From assembly GCA_964509475.1 (NCBI GenBank), contig CAZDXJ010000057.1, positions 1 to 14,215 on the forward strand: a DNA stretch of 14,215 bases, written 5' to 3'. Each line of letters opens with the position of its first letter. Position 1 is the stretch's first letter. This document shows, one piece after another, positions 1 to 7,043 of the stretch. A program made the position numbers and the translations under genes. The notes beneath the pieces were generated by a model. The model saw nothing but the letters and a program-made list of their open reading frames with translations. It had not been told where the DNA came from and did not search any database. The DNA comes from CAZDXJ01 sp964509475. Its GTDB lineage: Bacteria > Pseudomonadota > Gammaproteobacteria > Methylococcales > Methylomonadaceae.

Positions 1-97
1 GTGAATGGAATAATTTTTTTTAAAATTGTGTCTTGTGTTTTGGGGTGGAATACATCGCACCAAAGCGCATTGTTTTATACTTTGCTCAAATTGAAGG

Positions 98-106
98 TGA
101 TATAAT
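98..106 (+). promoter_or_regulatory. Extended -10 promoter, likely for the hpf-like gene
   Basis: The stretch TGATATAAT fits the extended -10 consensus TGnTATAAT exactly, with a perfect TATAAT at 101-106. No good -35 box lies 16-18 bases upstream, which extended -10 promoters tolerate. It lies in an AT-rich gene-free stretch (1-200) and would give a 5' leader of roughly 90 bases before the ATG at 201. The assignment is by consensus match only. Confidence 0.5.
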
Positions 107-200
107 GCTATACGAAGGTGTTTGTGATTAAAAATAAGTGCTATTGGCTAGACTAAAGGACAGATAGGAAAATAACTTAATATTATTTTGGAGAAAACAT

Positions 201-572
201 ATGCAGAATCCTTTACAAATCTCCTTTCGAGGAATTCCTCATTCTGATGCGGTTGAACAAAAAATCAGGGAAAAATCAGAAAAACTAGAGAAATTCTATC
301 CTCATATTGTAAGCTGTAAAGTCGTTGTTGAATCCGAACATCACCACCACCATCAAGGCAATCTCTACCATATCCGAATCAATATCGCCACGCCCCATAA
401 AGAGATCGTCGTCAGTCGTGAACATCACGATAAACAGGACTATGAAAACATTTACGTGGCTATACGCGATGCCTTTAATTCGGCGCGCCGGCAACTTGAA
501 GATCATGCCCGAATCCAGCGAGGCAATATCAAAAAACACAATCTCCAGGTTGAGCCTGAAAGCATTGAATAA
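201..572 (+). CDS. hpf: Ribosome hibernation factor, HPF/RaiA (S30AE) family
   Basis: This 123-residue protein belongs to the S30AE family, whose members bind the 30S decoding region and silence ribosomes in stationary phase or stress. The N-terminal part (about residues 4-105) carries the family pattern: an initial strand (LQISFRGI), a basic helix rich in K and E, the strand SCKVVVE, and the late helix YVAIRDAFNSARRQLEDHARIQRG. Residues 47-51 are five consecutive histidines in the loop before the strand NLYHIRINI, a loop where relatives of this subgroup are also His-rich. As I recall, many proteins of this subgroup continue into a cold-shock domain. This one stops after a short acidic tail (QVEPESIE), so it is the single-domain form. 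The start is supported by GGAG at 190-193. The gene stands alone, not beside rpoN/ptsN as the classical hpf does, and it converges on the epimerase gene. Confidence 0.88.
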   Translation: MQNPLQISFRGIPHSDAVEQKIREKSEKLEKFYPHIVSCKVVVESEHHHHHQGNLYHIRINIATPHKEIVVSREHHDKQDYENIYVAIRDAFNSARRQLEDHARIQRGNIKKHNLQVEPESIE

Positions 573-670
573 CGTATTGCTCGCCGGTTCCGTAGCTACA
601 AAATTTGGCTTGACAATACCTTCCTGTCACTTGCCGGCACTTAAGCAAACCTTCACTGCGTAAATCCACT

Positions 671-716
671 GAATGGAGCGAACTCGCTGTTGTCGCTCCA
701 TTCCGGAGCAGCTCCG
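671..716. repeat. Perfect 11-bp hairpin followed by a small second hairpin
   Basis: GAATGGAGCGA (671-681) pairs perfectly with TCGCTCCATTC (693-703) across an 11-base loop. It is followed at once by CGGAGC (704-709) facing GCTCCG (711-716). The site lies in the 208-bp gap between the convergent hpf-like and epimerase genes, where a bidirectional terminator would be expected. Neither strand has a T-run after the stem, so a canonical intrinsic terminator is not shown. It may be a REP-like repeat or a Rho-region structure. The rest of 573-780 holds no gene that I can support. Confidence 0.55.
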
Positions 717-780
717 CCACCGGCATGAACATCAATCAATACATCGCCTTGCAATCGATCATGTAAAAAACGCTTTCGCA

Positions 781-1785
781 CTAACTGTAAAATGATCGAT
801 ACCAGTCAACAAAACGTTGAATACCTTCTTGCACAGATGTTCCGGGCTGATAGCCGACATCGTTCACCAGTGCCTCAACATCAGCATAAGTATCCGGGAC
901 ATCACCCGGCTGTAGCGGCAGCAATTGTTTTTTTGCTTTTCGTCCCAGGCACTTTTCCAGGATTTCAATATAATGCAATAATTCAACCGGCTTGTGATTG
1001 CCGATATTGTAAACCCGCCAAGGCGCTTTACTGGTACCTGGATCGGGATTGTTACCCGACCAATGTGGATTGGCCTGCGCATTGTGATCCAGCGTTCGGA
1101 TAAGCCCTTCGACAATATCATCAATATAGGTAAAATCCCGGCGATGGCGGCCATAATTGAAAACCTTTATCGTCTCACCCGCCAATATCGCTTTGGTAAA
1201 CAGAAACAAGGCCATATCCGGCCGGCCCCAAGGCCCATAGACGGTAAAAAAACGCAAGCCCGTGGTCGGCAAAGCAAACAAATAGCTGTAAGTATGCGCC
1301 ATCAGTTCATTGGCCTTTTTTGATGCCGCATACAGGCTCAACGGATGATCGACATTATCATGCACCGAAAAAGGCATGCTTTCATTGGCGCCATACACCG
1401 AACTGCTCGATGCGTAAACCAGATGTTTTACCTGATGATGCCGACACCCTTCCAATATATTGCTAAAACCGACAATATTGCTATCAATGTAAGCCTGGGG
1501 GTTTTGCAGGGAATAACGAACCCCGGCCTGGGCGGCCAGATTGACCACTTTTTCCGGCTGATACTGCCGGAATATTTGCTCCATTGTCTCTTTATCGGCA
1601 ATATCGGCACGAATATCGGTAAAGTTTTGATAATCACAAATACGCCGCAACCGCGCCCGTTTCAGTTCAACATCATAATAATCGTTCAGATTATCGACAC
1701 CTACCACCTCGTCGCCACGTTCCAACAGCTGCAGAGCCAGGTGGTTGGCAATAAAACCGGCGGTTCCGGTGACCAGGATTTTCAT
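781..1785 (-). CDS. NAD-dependent sugar epimerase, UDP-glucuronate 4-epimerase type
   Basis: This 334-residue extended short-chain dehydrogenase (SDR) is predicted to invert C4 of UDP-glucuronate to give UDP-galacturonate, a cytoplasmic precursor for surface polysaccharide. The N-terminal Rossmann motif is TGTAGFIANHLA (residues 6-17); the third position, usually Gly (GFIG), is Ala13 here. The segment VVGVDNLNDYYDVELKRARL (28-47) is typical of the glucuronate-epimerase subgroup. The serine-rich SSSSVYG (126-132) and the catalytic pair Tyr152 and Lys156 (YAASK) are intact. RDFTYIDDIVEG is the usual later SDR motif. The length is normal for the family. The gene begins only two bases after the tviB-like stop, so translation is probably coupled. 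UDP-GlcA from the upstream ugd product would be its substrate. The C4 epimerisation of UDP-HexNAcA cannot be excluded, because the neighbour makes that type of sugar. A weak hairpin (769-782) with a T6 run on the minus strand follows the stop and might end transcription. Confidence 0.85.
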   Translation of the reverse strand: MKILVTGTAGFIANHLALQLLERGDEVVGVDNLNDYYDVELKRARLRRICDYQNFTDIRADIADKETMEQIFRQYQPEKVVNLAAQAGVRYSLQNPQAYIDSNIVGFSNILEGCRHHQVKHLVYASSSSVYGANESMPFSVHDNVDHPLSLYAASKKANELMAHTYSYLFALPTTGLRFFTVYGPWGRPDMALFLFTKAILAGETIKVFNYGRHRRDFTYIDDIVEGLIRTLDHNAQANPHWSGNNPDPGTSKAPWRVYNIGNHKPVELLHYIEILEKCLGRKAKKQLLPLQPGDVPDTYADVEALVNDVGYQPGTSVQEGIQRFVDWYRSFYS

Positions 1786-1787
1786 GT

Positions 1788-3065
1788 TTATAACCGTCCA
1801 TCGGCCTCATTCGCCGCCAGGATATATTTTATATCAAACAAAACACCGTTCGCCTTGGTCAACCGCCTTAGTTCTGCCACACCCATCTGTTTGAATTGAC
1901 GATGGGCGACCGCAAGCAAAACCGCATCATATTGACCTTCAGGCAATTCCGCCAACGGTGTGATGCCATATTCCTGCCTCGCCTGCTCAGCATCGACCCA
2001 AGGATCGTAGACATGCACATTAACCCCATAATCCATGAGTTCCTCAATAATGTCGATAACCCGGGTATTACGCAAATCCGGGCAGTTTTCCTTGAAAGTC
2101 AAGCCCATCACCAGCACATCCGCATTCATAACCTGGATTTTTTTCTTTAGCATCAATTTTACAAGCCGGGCCACAATATAATGCCCCATTGCGTCATTGA
2201 TACGGCGTCCAGCCAAAATGATTTGTGGATTGAACCCCACCGCCTGCGCCTTGTGGGTCAAATAATAAGGATCGACCCCAATGCAATGCCCCCCCACCAG
2301 ACCCGGCCGGAATGGCAGAAAATTCCATTTTGTCCCCGCTGCCACCAACACTTCCTCGGTATCGATATGCAAGCGCTCAAACAATAACGCCAATTCGTTG
2401 ACCAGGGCAATATTGACATCACGTTGCGTATTCTCAATCACCTTGGCCGCCTCGGCGACCCGAATACTGCTGACTTTATGGGTACCCGCGTGAATAATAC
2501 TGGCATACAAAGCATCGACATAGTCCGCAATCTGTGGTGTTGACCCCGAGGTCACCTTGATGATCGAGCTCAGCCGGCGCTGTTTGTCGCCGGGATTAAT
2601 ACGCTCCGGGCTATAGCCGACAAAAAAATCACTGTTGAAGCGCAAACCGGAATGTTCTTCCAGCACCGGCACACATTCTTCCTCGGTCGCCCCCGGATAA
2701 ACCGTGGATTCATAAATAACCAAATCGCCCGCTTTCAAAACCGCGGCAATCATCTCACTGGCCTTGCGCAAAGGTGTCAGATCAGGCTGTTTGGAAGTAT
2801 TGATCGGTGTGGGTACGGTGACAATATAAACATTGCAAGCGGCCAGCGCCGTGATCTCATCGCAATAACGCAAATGTTTCGCCGCCGCCAGTTCATCAGC
2901 ACCTACTTCGCAGGTGGTATCGTTCCCGGCTTGCAACTGGTGGATACGTTCGGCACTGATATCATAACCTTTACAAGGGTACTGTTTACCAAATTCAACG
3001 GCAAGCGGCAAACCAACATAACCCAGGCCAATAACGGCAATATTACTTTCTCGTAAATTTCGCAT
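1788..3065 (-). CDS. tviB: Nucleotide-sugar dehydrogenase, TviB/WbpO type (UDP-HexNAc 6-dehydrogenase)
   Basis: This 425-residue member of the UDP-glucose/GDP-mannose dehydrogenase superfamily resembles Vi-antigen TviB and Pseudomonas WbpO. Those enzymes oxidise C6 of UDP-GlcNAc or UDP-GalNAc to the uronic acid with two NAD+. The NAD motif is GLGYVG (13-18). YSPERINPG (151-159) and the EAAKVIENTQRDVNIAL helix (Lys208, Asn212) are present, and the catalytic cysteine is Cys261 in GGHCIGVDPYYL. The C-terminal domain opens with VLVMGLTFKENCPDLRNTRV. The motif VGGHCIGVDP separates it from Ugd, whose equivalent is YGGSCFPKD. All catalytic residues seen in the family are present. An AAGGAA ribosome site lies seven bases upstream of the ATG (complement of 3073-3078). 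The gene is separated from ugd by 204 bp that contain an inverted-repeat element, and it is followed directly by the epimerase. UDP-GlcNAc versus UDP-GalNAc specificity cannot be read from the sequence. Confidence 0.9.
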   Translation of the reverse strand: MRNLRESNIAVIGLGYVGLPLAVEFGKQYPCKGYDISAERIHQLQAGNDTTCEVGADELAAAKHLRYCDEITALAACNVYIVTVPTPINTSKQPDLTPLRKASEMIAAVLKAGDLVIYESTVYPGATEEECVPVLEEHSGLRFNSDFFVGYSPERINPGDKQRRLSSIIKVTSGSTPQIADYVDALYASIIHAGTHKVSSIRVAEAAKVIENTQRDVNIALVNELALLFERLHIDTEEVLVAAGTKWNFLPFRPGLVGGHCIGVDPYYLTHKAQAVGFNPQIILAGRRINDAMGHYIVARLVKLMLKKKIQVMNADVLVMGLTFKENCPDLRNTRVIDIIEELMDYGVNVHVYDPWVDAEQARQEYGITPLAELPEGQYDAVLLAVAHRQFKQMGVAELRRLTKANGVLFDIKYILAANEADGRL

Positions 3066-3100
3066 GTCATATTTCCTTAGATGCTATCCCAACCTTTACT

Positions 3101-3220
3101 GCCATTAAGTTAAGAAAATGTGCGTGATCTGACGACAGACAGGCCGGTGCAACAAATTCACACTGTGCGGATAAATCCGCACCTAGCCCATTGCCAAATT
3201 GAACCCAACAACTTAATGGC
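3101..3220 (+). repeat. MITE-like inverted-repeat element, copy 1
   Basis: This 120-bp segment is bounded by GCCATTAAGTT at its left and AACTTAATGGC at its right, perfect 11-bp terminal inverted repeats. Its middle carries a palindrome, GTGCGGATAAATCCGCAC (3165-3182). The same ends and the same core, with a 24-base identical stretch around the core, recur in inverted orientation at 13970-14082. The sequence between ends and core is poorly conserved. No transposase is encoded, so it would have to be moved in trans if mobile. I see no clear target-site duplication. It occupies most of the gap between ugd and the tviB-like gene and may separate or modulate their co-transcription. Confidence 0.75.
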
Positions 3221-3269
3221 TGTGATCCCGGCTTTTCAAACGGGCAAAACCGGACGATTGCGTTCATGA

Positions 3270-4598
3270 TCAACCACCGGGACGGCCGATTGGATAATAT
3301 TTAAGACCACTTTGGCGCACGAGTTGCGGGTCATAAAGGTTGCGGCCATCAAAAATCACCCGATCGGCCAATGCCGCATTGAGCCGAACAAAATCCGGGC
3401 TGCGAAACTGTTTCCACTCGGTAACAATAATCAAGGCATCGGCCTGTTGCAAGGTTTCCTCCTCGGTATCGCACAAATGCAAACCTCGTTTCTGCCCATA
3501 GATACGCCGTGCCTCCTTGATCGCTTCCGGATCATAAGCCCAGACTTCAGCGCCTGCTTCGATCAACGCTTCCAAAACCACGCGACTGCTGGCATCACGC
3601 ATATCATCGGTATTGGGTTTGAACGCCAGACCCCACAAAGCAAATTTTTTTCCTTGCAAGACACCGGCATAATAATCCTTGATTTTGCTGAACAACCGCT
3701 GTTTTTGCCGGTTATTGACATTTTCCACCGCATTTAACAGCTCAGCGGTATAACCGCTCTCCCGAGCCGTCCGCTCCAGGGCGCGTACATCCTTGGGAAA
3801 ACAGGAACCACCATAACCACAACCCGGATAAATAAAACTGTAACCAATGCGACTGTCCGAACCGATACCATGCCGCACCTGCTCGATATCTGCGCCCAAT
3901 CGTTCCGCCATATTGGCCAGTTCATTCATAAAACTGATTTTGGTCGCCAACATGGCATTGGCCGCATATTTGGTCAATTCCGCCGAACGGATATCCATGA
4001 CAATCATGCGTTCACGATTACGGTTGAATGGCGCATAAAGCGCTTTCAGCAATTCCCGGGTGCGCGGGTTATCGGTACCGATTACAATACGATCCGGTTT
4101 CAGAAAATCTTCGATGGCAGCGCCTTCCTTGAGAAATTCCGGATTGGAAACCACATCAAATGATATGTCCTGATTCCTTTGTTGCAGGGTCTGCTCGATA
4201 ACTTCACGCACTTTGTCCGCTGTACCCACCGGAACCGTCGATTTGTTGATTACAATCCGGTAATCGGACATCTGTTCCGCAATACTTTTTGCTACCGCCA
4301 ACACATAACGCAAATCCGCCGAACCATCTTCATCCGGTGGCGTACCCACGGCAATAAACTGAAACAGGCCATGCTCTACCGCCTCCTGGATATCTGTGGT
4401 AAATTGCAATCGGCCAGCGGCCTGGTTTTCCTGGATCATATCTTCCAGACCCGGCTCATAAATCGGAATACAGCCTTTTCGAAGATTGTCAATCTTGCTT
4501 TCATCCACATCCATGCAACATACATCATTACCCATTTCGGCAAAACAGGCACCCGTAACCAAGCCAACGTAACCACTGCCAATTATCGTTAATTTCAT
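3270..4598 (-). CDS. ugd: UDP-glucose 6-dehydrogenase
   Basis: This 442-residue cytoplasmic enzyme converts UDP-glucose to UDP-glucuronate by two NAD+-dependent oxidations. It begins directly with the NAD-binding strand MKLTIIGSGYVG (GxGxxG at 7-12). Further family blocks are VGTPPDEDGSADL (84-96), the STVPVGT loop (120-126), SNPEFLKEGAAIEDF (151-165, with Glu154 and Lys157), AELTKYAANAMLATKISFMNE (Lys210, Asn214) and the catalytic GYGGSCFPKD with Cys266. The C-terminal domain contains ALWGLAFKPNTDDMRDA. Length and motifs are complete. The start is fixed by the N-terminal Rossmann strand. Ribosome-binding sequence is weak: TAAGATA, about ten bases upstream on the minus strand, could itself pair with TATCTTA further upstream (inverted repeat 4609-4615 / 4630-4636). 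The gene lies 44 bp downstream of the asparaginase-domain gene, with no terminator between them. Its product feeds the epimerase of the same block. Confidence 0.95.
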   Translation of the reverse strand: MKLTIIGSGYVGLVTGACFAEMGNDVCCMDVDESKIDNLRKGCIPIYEPGLEDMIQENQAAGRLQFTTDIQEAVEHGLFQFIAVGTPPDEDGSADLRYVLAVAKSIAEQMSDYRIVINKSTVPVGTADKVREVIEQTLQQRNQDISFDVVSNPEFLKEGAAIEDFLKPDRIVIGTDNPRTRELLKALYAPFNRNRERMIVMDIRSAELTKYAANAMLATKISFMNELANMAERLGADIEQVRHGIGSDSRIGYSFIYPGCGYGGSCFPKDVRALERTARESGYTAELLNAVENVNNRQKQRLFSKIKDYYAGVLQGKKFALWGLAFKPNTDDMRDASSRVVLEALIEAGAEVWAYDPEAIKEARRIYGQKRGLHLCDTEEETLQQADALIIVTEWKQFRSPDFVRLNAALADRVIFDGRNLYDPQLVRQSGLKYYPIGRPGG

Positions 4599-4642
4599 TT
4601 TTTTATTTTATCTTAGGTGGATTCATAAATAAGATAGGAATA

Positions 4643-5128
4643 TTACGACAGGGTATCAAATAGAGCTTTTTCCCTGTTTTTTTGTACATTATCCCAACTA
4701 AAAACTTTACCGTTCATTGTTATGAACGTACCATTCTCCAGTAATTGCACGGCACATAAAGCACTTCCCAGATTAAATAACGCATCCGAATATCCAAAAC
4801 TGTAGGGCACCATCGCACCGAACAACACGATCGTCTTTTCCGATATTCCCTTTGCCATGAAACGGGCGGTTTCAACCATGGAATCCGTCCCATGCACGAC
4901 AATAATATGCTTTTCAGTTGCCTTAAGGCAAGCCTGTTTGATTGCCATTCGATCGGTATCCTGCATATCCAGACTGTCTTTCAACATCAATAATTCAATC
5001 GTTACCGGAACGGTACAACGCGCCTGCCGCAACATATCCCGAATACGGCTTTGCTCAAAACAAAGTTGGCCGCTGATTTCGTCGTACTGCTTGTCAATCG
5101 TGCCGCCAGTGAGAATAACCCGAATCAT
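4643..5128 (-). CDS. Short asparaginase-like protein (N-terminal domain only)
   Basis: This 161-residue protein matches the N-terminal domain of L-asparaginases. The first catalytic motif is LTGGTID near its start (nucleophile-type Thr10 counted from the chosen ATG). The second is HGTDSMVETARFM, with the Thr-Asp pair at residues 81-82, followed by VLFGAMVPYSFGYSDALFNLGSA. Full asparaginases run to about 330 residues with a second domain; here the protein ends after the Rossmann-like half. Short forms of this kind exist in gammaproteobacteria, and I infer this is a member rather than a fresh truncation. The lysine of the Thr-Asp-Lys triad is not obvious, so amidohydrolase activity is uncertain. 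The frame stays open upstream to an ATG at 5221, but those 31 residues do not resemble the family and a strong promoter lies within them. I therefore start at 5128, although no clear ribosome site precedes it. It is the first gene of the minus-strand block. Confidence 0.75.
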   Translation of the reverse strand: MIRVILTGGTIDKQYDEISGQLCFEQSRIRDMLRQARCTVPVTIELLMLKDSLDMQDTDRMAIKQACLKATEKHIIVVHGTDSMVETARFMAKGISEKTIVLFGAMVPYSFGYSDALFNLGSALCAVQLLENGTFITMNGKVFSWDNVQKNREKALFDTLS

Positions 5129-5166
5129 ATCAAATAAAAAACCAACAGAAAAAATAACTTTGTACG

Positions 5167-5194
5167 ATAATAGTTGATAGCACCATCCTGTCAA
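5167..5194 (-). promoter_or_regulatory. Sigma70-type promoter for the asparaginase-ugd block
   Basis: On the minus strand TTGACA (5194-5189) is followed after 16 bases by TATTAT (5172-5167): a perfect -35 and a five-of-six -10. Transcription would start near 5160, about 30 bases before the ATG at 5128. The position explains why the upstream in-frame ATG at 5221 is unlikely to be the start. It is the best promoter I see for the whole minus-strand nucleotide-sugar block. Confidence 0.65.
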
Positions 5195-5248
5195 ACTCGA
5201 TAACCTTCCTATCTTAATCATTACACAGAAAAAAGCAGATCAGTGATC

Positions 5249-5821
5249 ATGAGTAAAGTCAAATTTTTATATATCCTAATCAGTTCATTAATATTGGCAT
5301 CCTGCTCTTCAATGAAAATAAGCATGGATTATGACGCCAACGCCTCGTTCGTAAACCTTAAAACCTATAACTGGCTGCCTGGGCACCCGAAAAAATCAGG
5401 TAATCCGGTTATTGATTCCGATGAGCTGATGCATCGACGCATTAAAAACGAGATCAACCACTGGTTGCAACAGCACGGTTATGTTCTGGCACCGAGAAAC
5501 CGGGCAGATTTTTTAATCAGTTATTTTGTCGTTACCGAACAACAAACCCGCATAACCGTATTGAATGATTATTATGGTTACCCACGTGGCTGGGGATTTT
5601 ACGGCGGCTATTACGGTTACCCGGGCGGCAGCCGGGCTTATGTCTATGACTATGAACTGGGAACCATGATTATCGACATTGTCAATACCCGAACCCATAA
5701 ATTAATGTGGCGGGGCACTGCCGAAGACGAAATAAAGAACCTGAAATCACCTGAGGAAAAAAAGGCCAAAATTGCCGAGGTCGTGGAAAAAATCATGACG
5801 CAATTTCCGCCTTCGCGCTAA
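5249..5821 (+). CDS. DUF4136 family outer-membrane-type lipoprotein
   Basis: The 190-residue product starts with a lipoprotein signal (KFLYILISSLILASC): the lipobox is LASC, with the acylated cysteine at residue 19. The mature part has the DUF4136 layout. After MDYDANASFVNLKTYNWLPG comes a helix RRIKNEINHWLQQHGYV, then ADFLISYFVV, a Gly/Tyr-rich turn (YYGYPRGWGFYGGYYGYPGG), then GTMIIDIVNTRTHKLMWRGTAEDEI and a C-terminal helix with EKIMTQFPP. Ser follows the cysteine, which suggests outer-membrane sorting. The function of the family is not known. A GTG six bases upstream (5243) is an alternative start; neither start has a clear ribosome site. The gene is divergent from the asparaginase-domain gene across about 120 bp. 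Confidence 0.85.
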   Translation: MSKVKFLYILISSLILASCSSMKISMDYDANASFVNLKTYNWLPGHPKKSGNPVIDSDELMHRRIKNEINHWLQQHGYVLAPRNRADFLISYFVVTEQQTRITVLNDYYGYPRGWGFYGGYYGYPGGSRAYVYDYELGTMIIDIVNTRTHKLMWRGTAEDEIKNLKSPEEKKAKIAEVVEKIMTQFPPSR

Positions 5822-5978
5822 GTGCAGTACCAATTTTGTATGGCTATTTATACTTCACGCGGTCACGGTTGCGGATTTTGAAAATAGCTGTTGTTGGGGT
5901 TCAAGAGTGTTTTTACACGCCGCACGGTTATGAATGCGGAAAATGATCGGGCAATTGGGAACTGTTGGCAGGCGGCTT

Positions 5979-6006
5979 GCCCAGCCCTTCCACGGAAGAG
6001 CTGGGC
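5979..6006. repeat. Imperfect 13-bp hairpin
   Basis: GCCCAGCCCTTCC (5979-5991) faces GGAAGAGCTGGGC (5994-6006), with one mismatch and a two-base turn. No T-run follows on either strand. It is probably part of a dispersed repeat and not a terminator. Confidence 0.55.
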
Positions 6007-6221
6007 TTGCGGAAATTTGAACGTCGCCGTAATGCCTGGGGACTCCAATCCGCCTGCCCCCGCAATCTAAATATTCCAGGTGACAGGCGTTTCGCGCCCC
6101 GATGGCCGGTTCATTTTCCGCAGAAAATTGGTGCTGCACTGGGGGTGATCGTTCCCACATAGCCAACATGCAGGCCACCAGACTGAGTCCCCAGGCTATT
6201 CAGTTGCCCCGCCGGCGTTGC

Positions 6222-6256
6222 CTTTTGTTCCCATGCTCCCCGCATGGGAACAAAAG
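6222..6256. repeat. Perfect 15-bp stem-loop, REP-like; possible terminator
   Basis: CTTTTGTTCCCATGC (6222-6236) pairs without mismatch with GCATGGGAACAAAAG (6242-6256) around the loop TCCCC. It sits about 97 bases past the stop of the minus-strand OmpA-family gene and could stop transcription from either side. The A/T part is inside the stem, with no separate T-tract after it. The GTTCCCA/TGGGAAC core resembles dispersed repeats seen in many proteobacteria, so a REP-like origin is as likely as a dedicated terminator. Confidence 0.6.
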
Positions 6257-6352
6257 ACATATATTTGACACCCCTCAAAACCACCTTTCAATCAACCCAA
6301 GCGAATATCTTAGAGTTTCGGGGCCAGCAAGTTCACCCCCAAACTTGACCGA

Positions 6353-6991
6353 TTACCCTTTCGGTCGGATGGTGATTTCCACGCGCCGGTTTTGCGCCCG
6401 TCCCATTGCCGTATCATTCGGGGCAATCGGATTGCGATCGGCATAACCTCTTGCCTGGATACGTCCCGGACTGATGCCATTTTGGACCAGATAACTGGCC
6501 ACGCTGTTGGCTCGGCGCTCGGACAACATCTGGTTATGCTTGAAACTGCCAGTTGAGTCGGTATAACCGGATATATTGATTGAAGTATCGTCAAATTCTT
6601 TCAAAACCGTTACCACCGAATTCAATACCGGAAAAAAGTTGGTATTGATATCGGCCGAATCAGTGGCAAAGGTGATATTGCCCGGCATGACCAGAATCAG
6701 ATTATCGCCTTGCCGGCGCACCCGGACACCCGTTCCTTCAAGACGGGCGCGTAATTTGGCTTCCTGCCGATCCATATAATAACCGATACCGCTACCCAAA
6801 GCCGCGCCTGCGGCGGCACCAATCGCCGCACCCTTGCCACCACCGGCAATAGCACCGATAATTGCACCACTGGCTGCGCCAATGCCGGCACCTTTACCGG
6901 TATTGCTGACCTTTTCCTCACCTGTGTAAGGATCGATACTGCATCCGCCCAATAACAACAGCACAAGCAATACACTTAATAAACGTTTCAT
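6353..6991 (-). CDS. OmpA-family lipoprotein with glycine zipper (YiaD-like)
   Basis: The 212-residue protein is a predicted outer-membrane lipoprotein that grips peptidoglycan. The signal peptide MKRLLSVLLVLLLLGGC ends in the lipobox LGGC with Cys17. Residues 33-70 form a glycine-zipper segment (GKGAGIGAASGAIIGAIAGG and onward) that may insert in or pack against the membrane. Residues about 98-210 are an OmpA C-terminal domain: ITFATDSADI, INISGYTDSTGS with Asp145, NQMLSERRA with Arg160, and GYADRNPIAPNDTAMGRAQNRRVEITI. The Asp and Arg that bind diaminopimelate in the family are present. A strong GAGGAG ribosome site (complement of 7001-7006) precedes the ATG. The upstream DUF2782 gene ends 52 bp away on the same strand, so the two may form an operon. 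Confidence 0.93.
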   Translation of the reverse strand: MKRLLSVLLVLLLLGGCSIDPYTGEEKVSNTGKGAGIGAASGAIIGAIAGGGKGAAIGAAAGAALGSGIGYYMDRQEAKLRARLEGTGVRVRRQGDNLILVMPGNITFATDSADINTNFFPVLNSVVTVLKEFDDTSINISGYTDSTGSFKHNQMLSERRANSVASYLVQNGISPGRIQARGYADRNPIAPNDTAMGRAQNRRVEITIRPKG

Positions 6992-7043
6992 AAATCAACC
7001 CTCCTCGATATCATCAAATTCATACACCCAGACAACAACCTTA

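Larger units (their letters stand above)
5822..6352. other. 531-bp gene-free region rich in hairpins
   Basis: This lies between the convergent DUF4136 and OmpA-family genes. The longest open frame (minus strand, about 107 codons ending at 5855) has no recognisable domain, no ribosome site and an unnatural composition, so I do not call it. The region is instead built of inverted repeats: an imperfect 13-bp hairpin at 5979-6006, TTTTC/GAAAA at 6113-6126, and a perfect 15-bp hairpin at 6222-6256. The word GTTCCCA occurs at 6151-6157 and again inside the last hairpin. That pattern resembles the CGTTCCCA-type dispersed repeats common in many proteobacterial genomes, so I read it as repeat-derived sequence. 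Confidence 0.55.

Noticed and set aside
41..60. Possible sigma54 promoter upstream of the hpf-like gene
   Set aside because: The GG and GC elements are not at the required spacing.
573..780. Possible lost cold-shock domain downstream of the hpf-like gene
   Set aside because: No frame after the stop shows RNP1/RNP2-like motifs of a cold-shock domain.
1345..1899. 184-codon plus-strand frame antisense to the epimerase
   Set aside because: It is a shadow of a well-supported gene on the other strand, with no domain of its own.
3067..3273. 68-codon minus-strand frame overlapping the ugd stop
   Set aside because: Most of it is translation of the miniature element; it shares the peptide GADLSAQ with the frame at 13884-14078 only because both cross the repeated core.
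4643..5221. Longer asparaginase-like frame starting at 5221
   Set aside because: The extra 31 residues do not match the family, and a strong promoter with its predicted start site lies inside them.
5855..6178. 107-codon minus-strand frame between the DUF4136 and OmpA-family genes
   Set aside because: There is no recognisable domain or ribosome site, and it runs through hairpin-rich, repeat-like DNA. It could be a repeat-borne frame, but I cannot support it as a gene.
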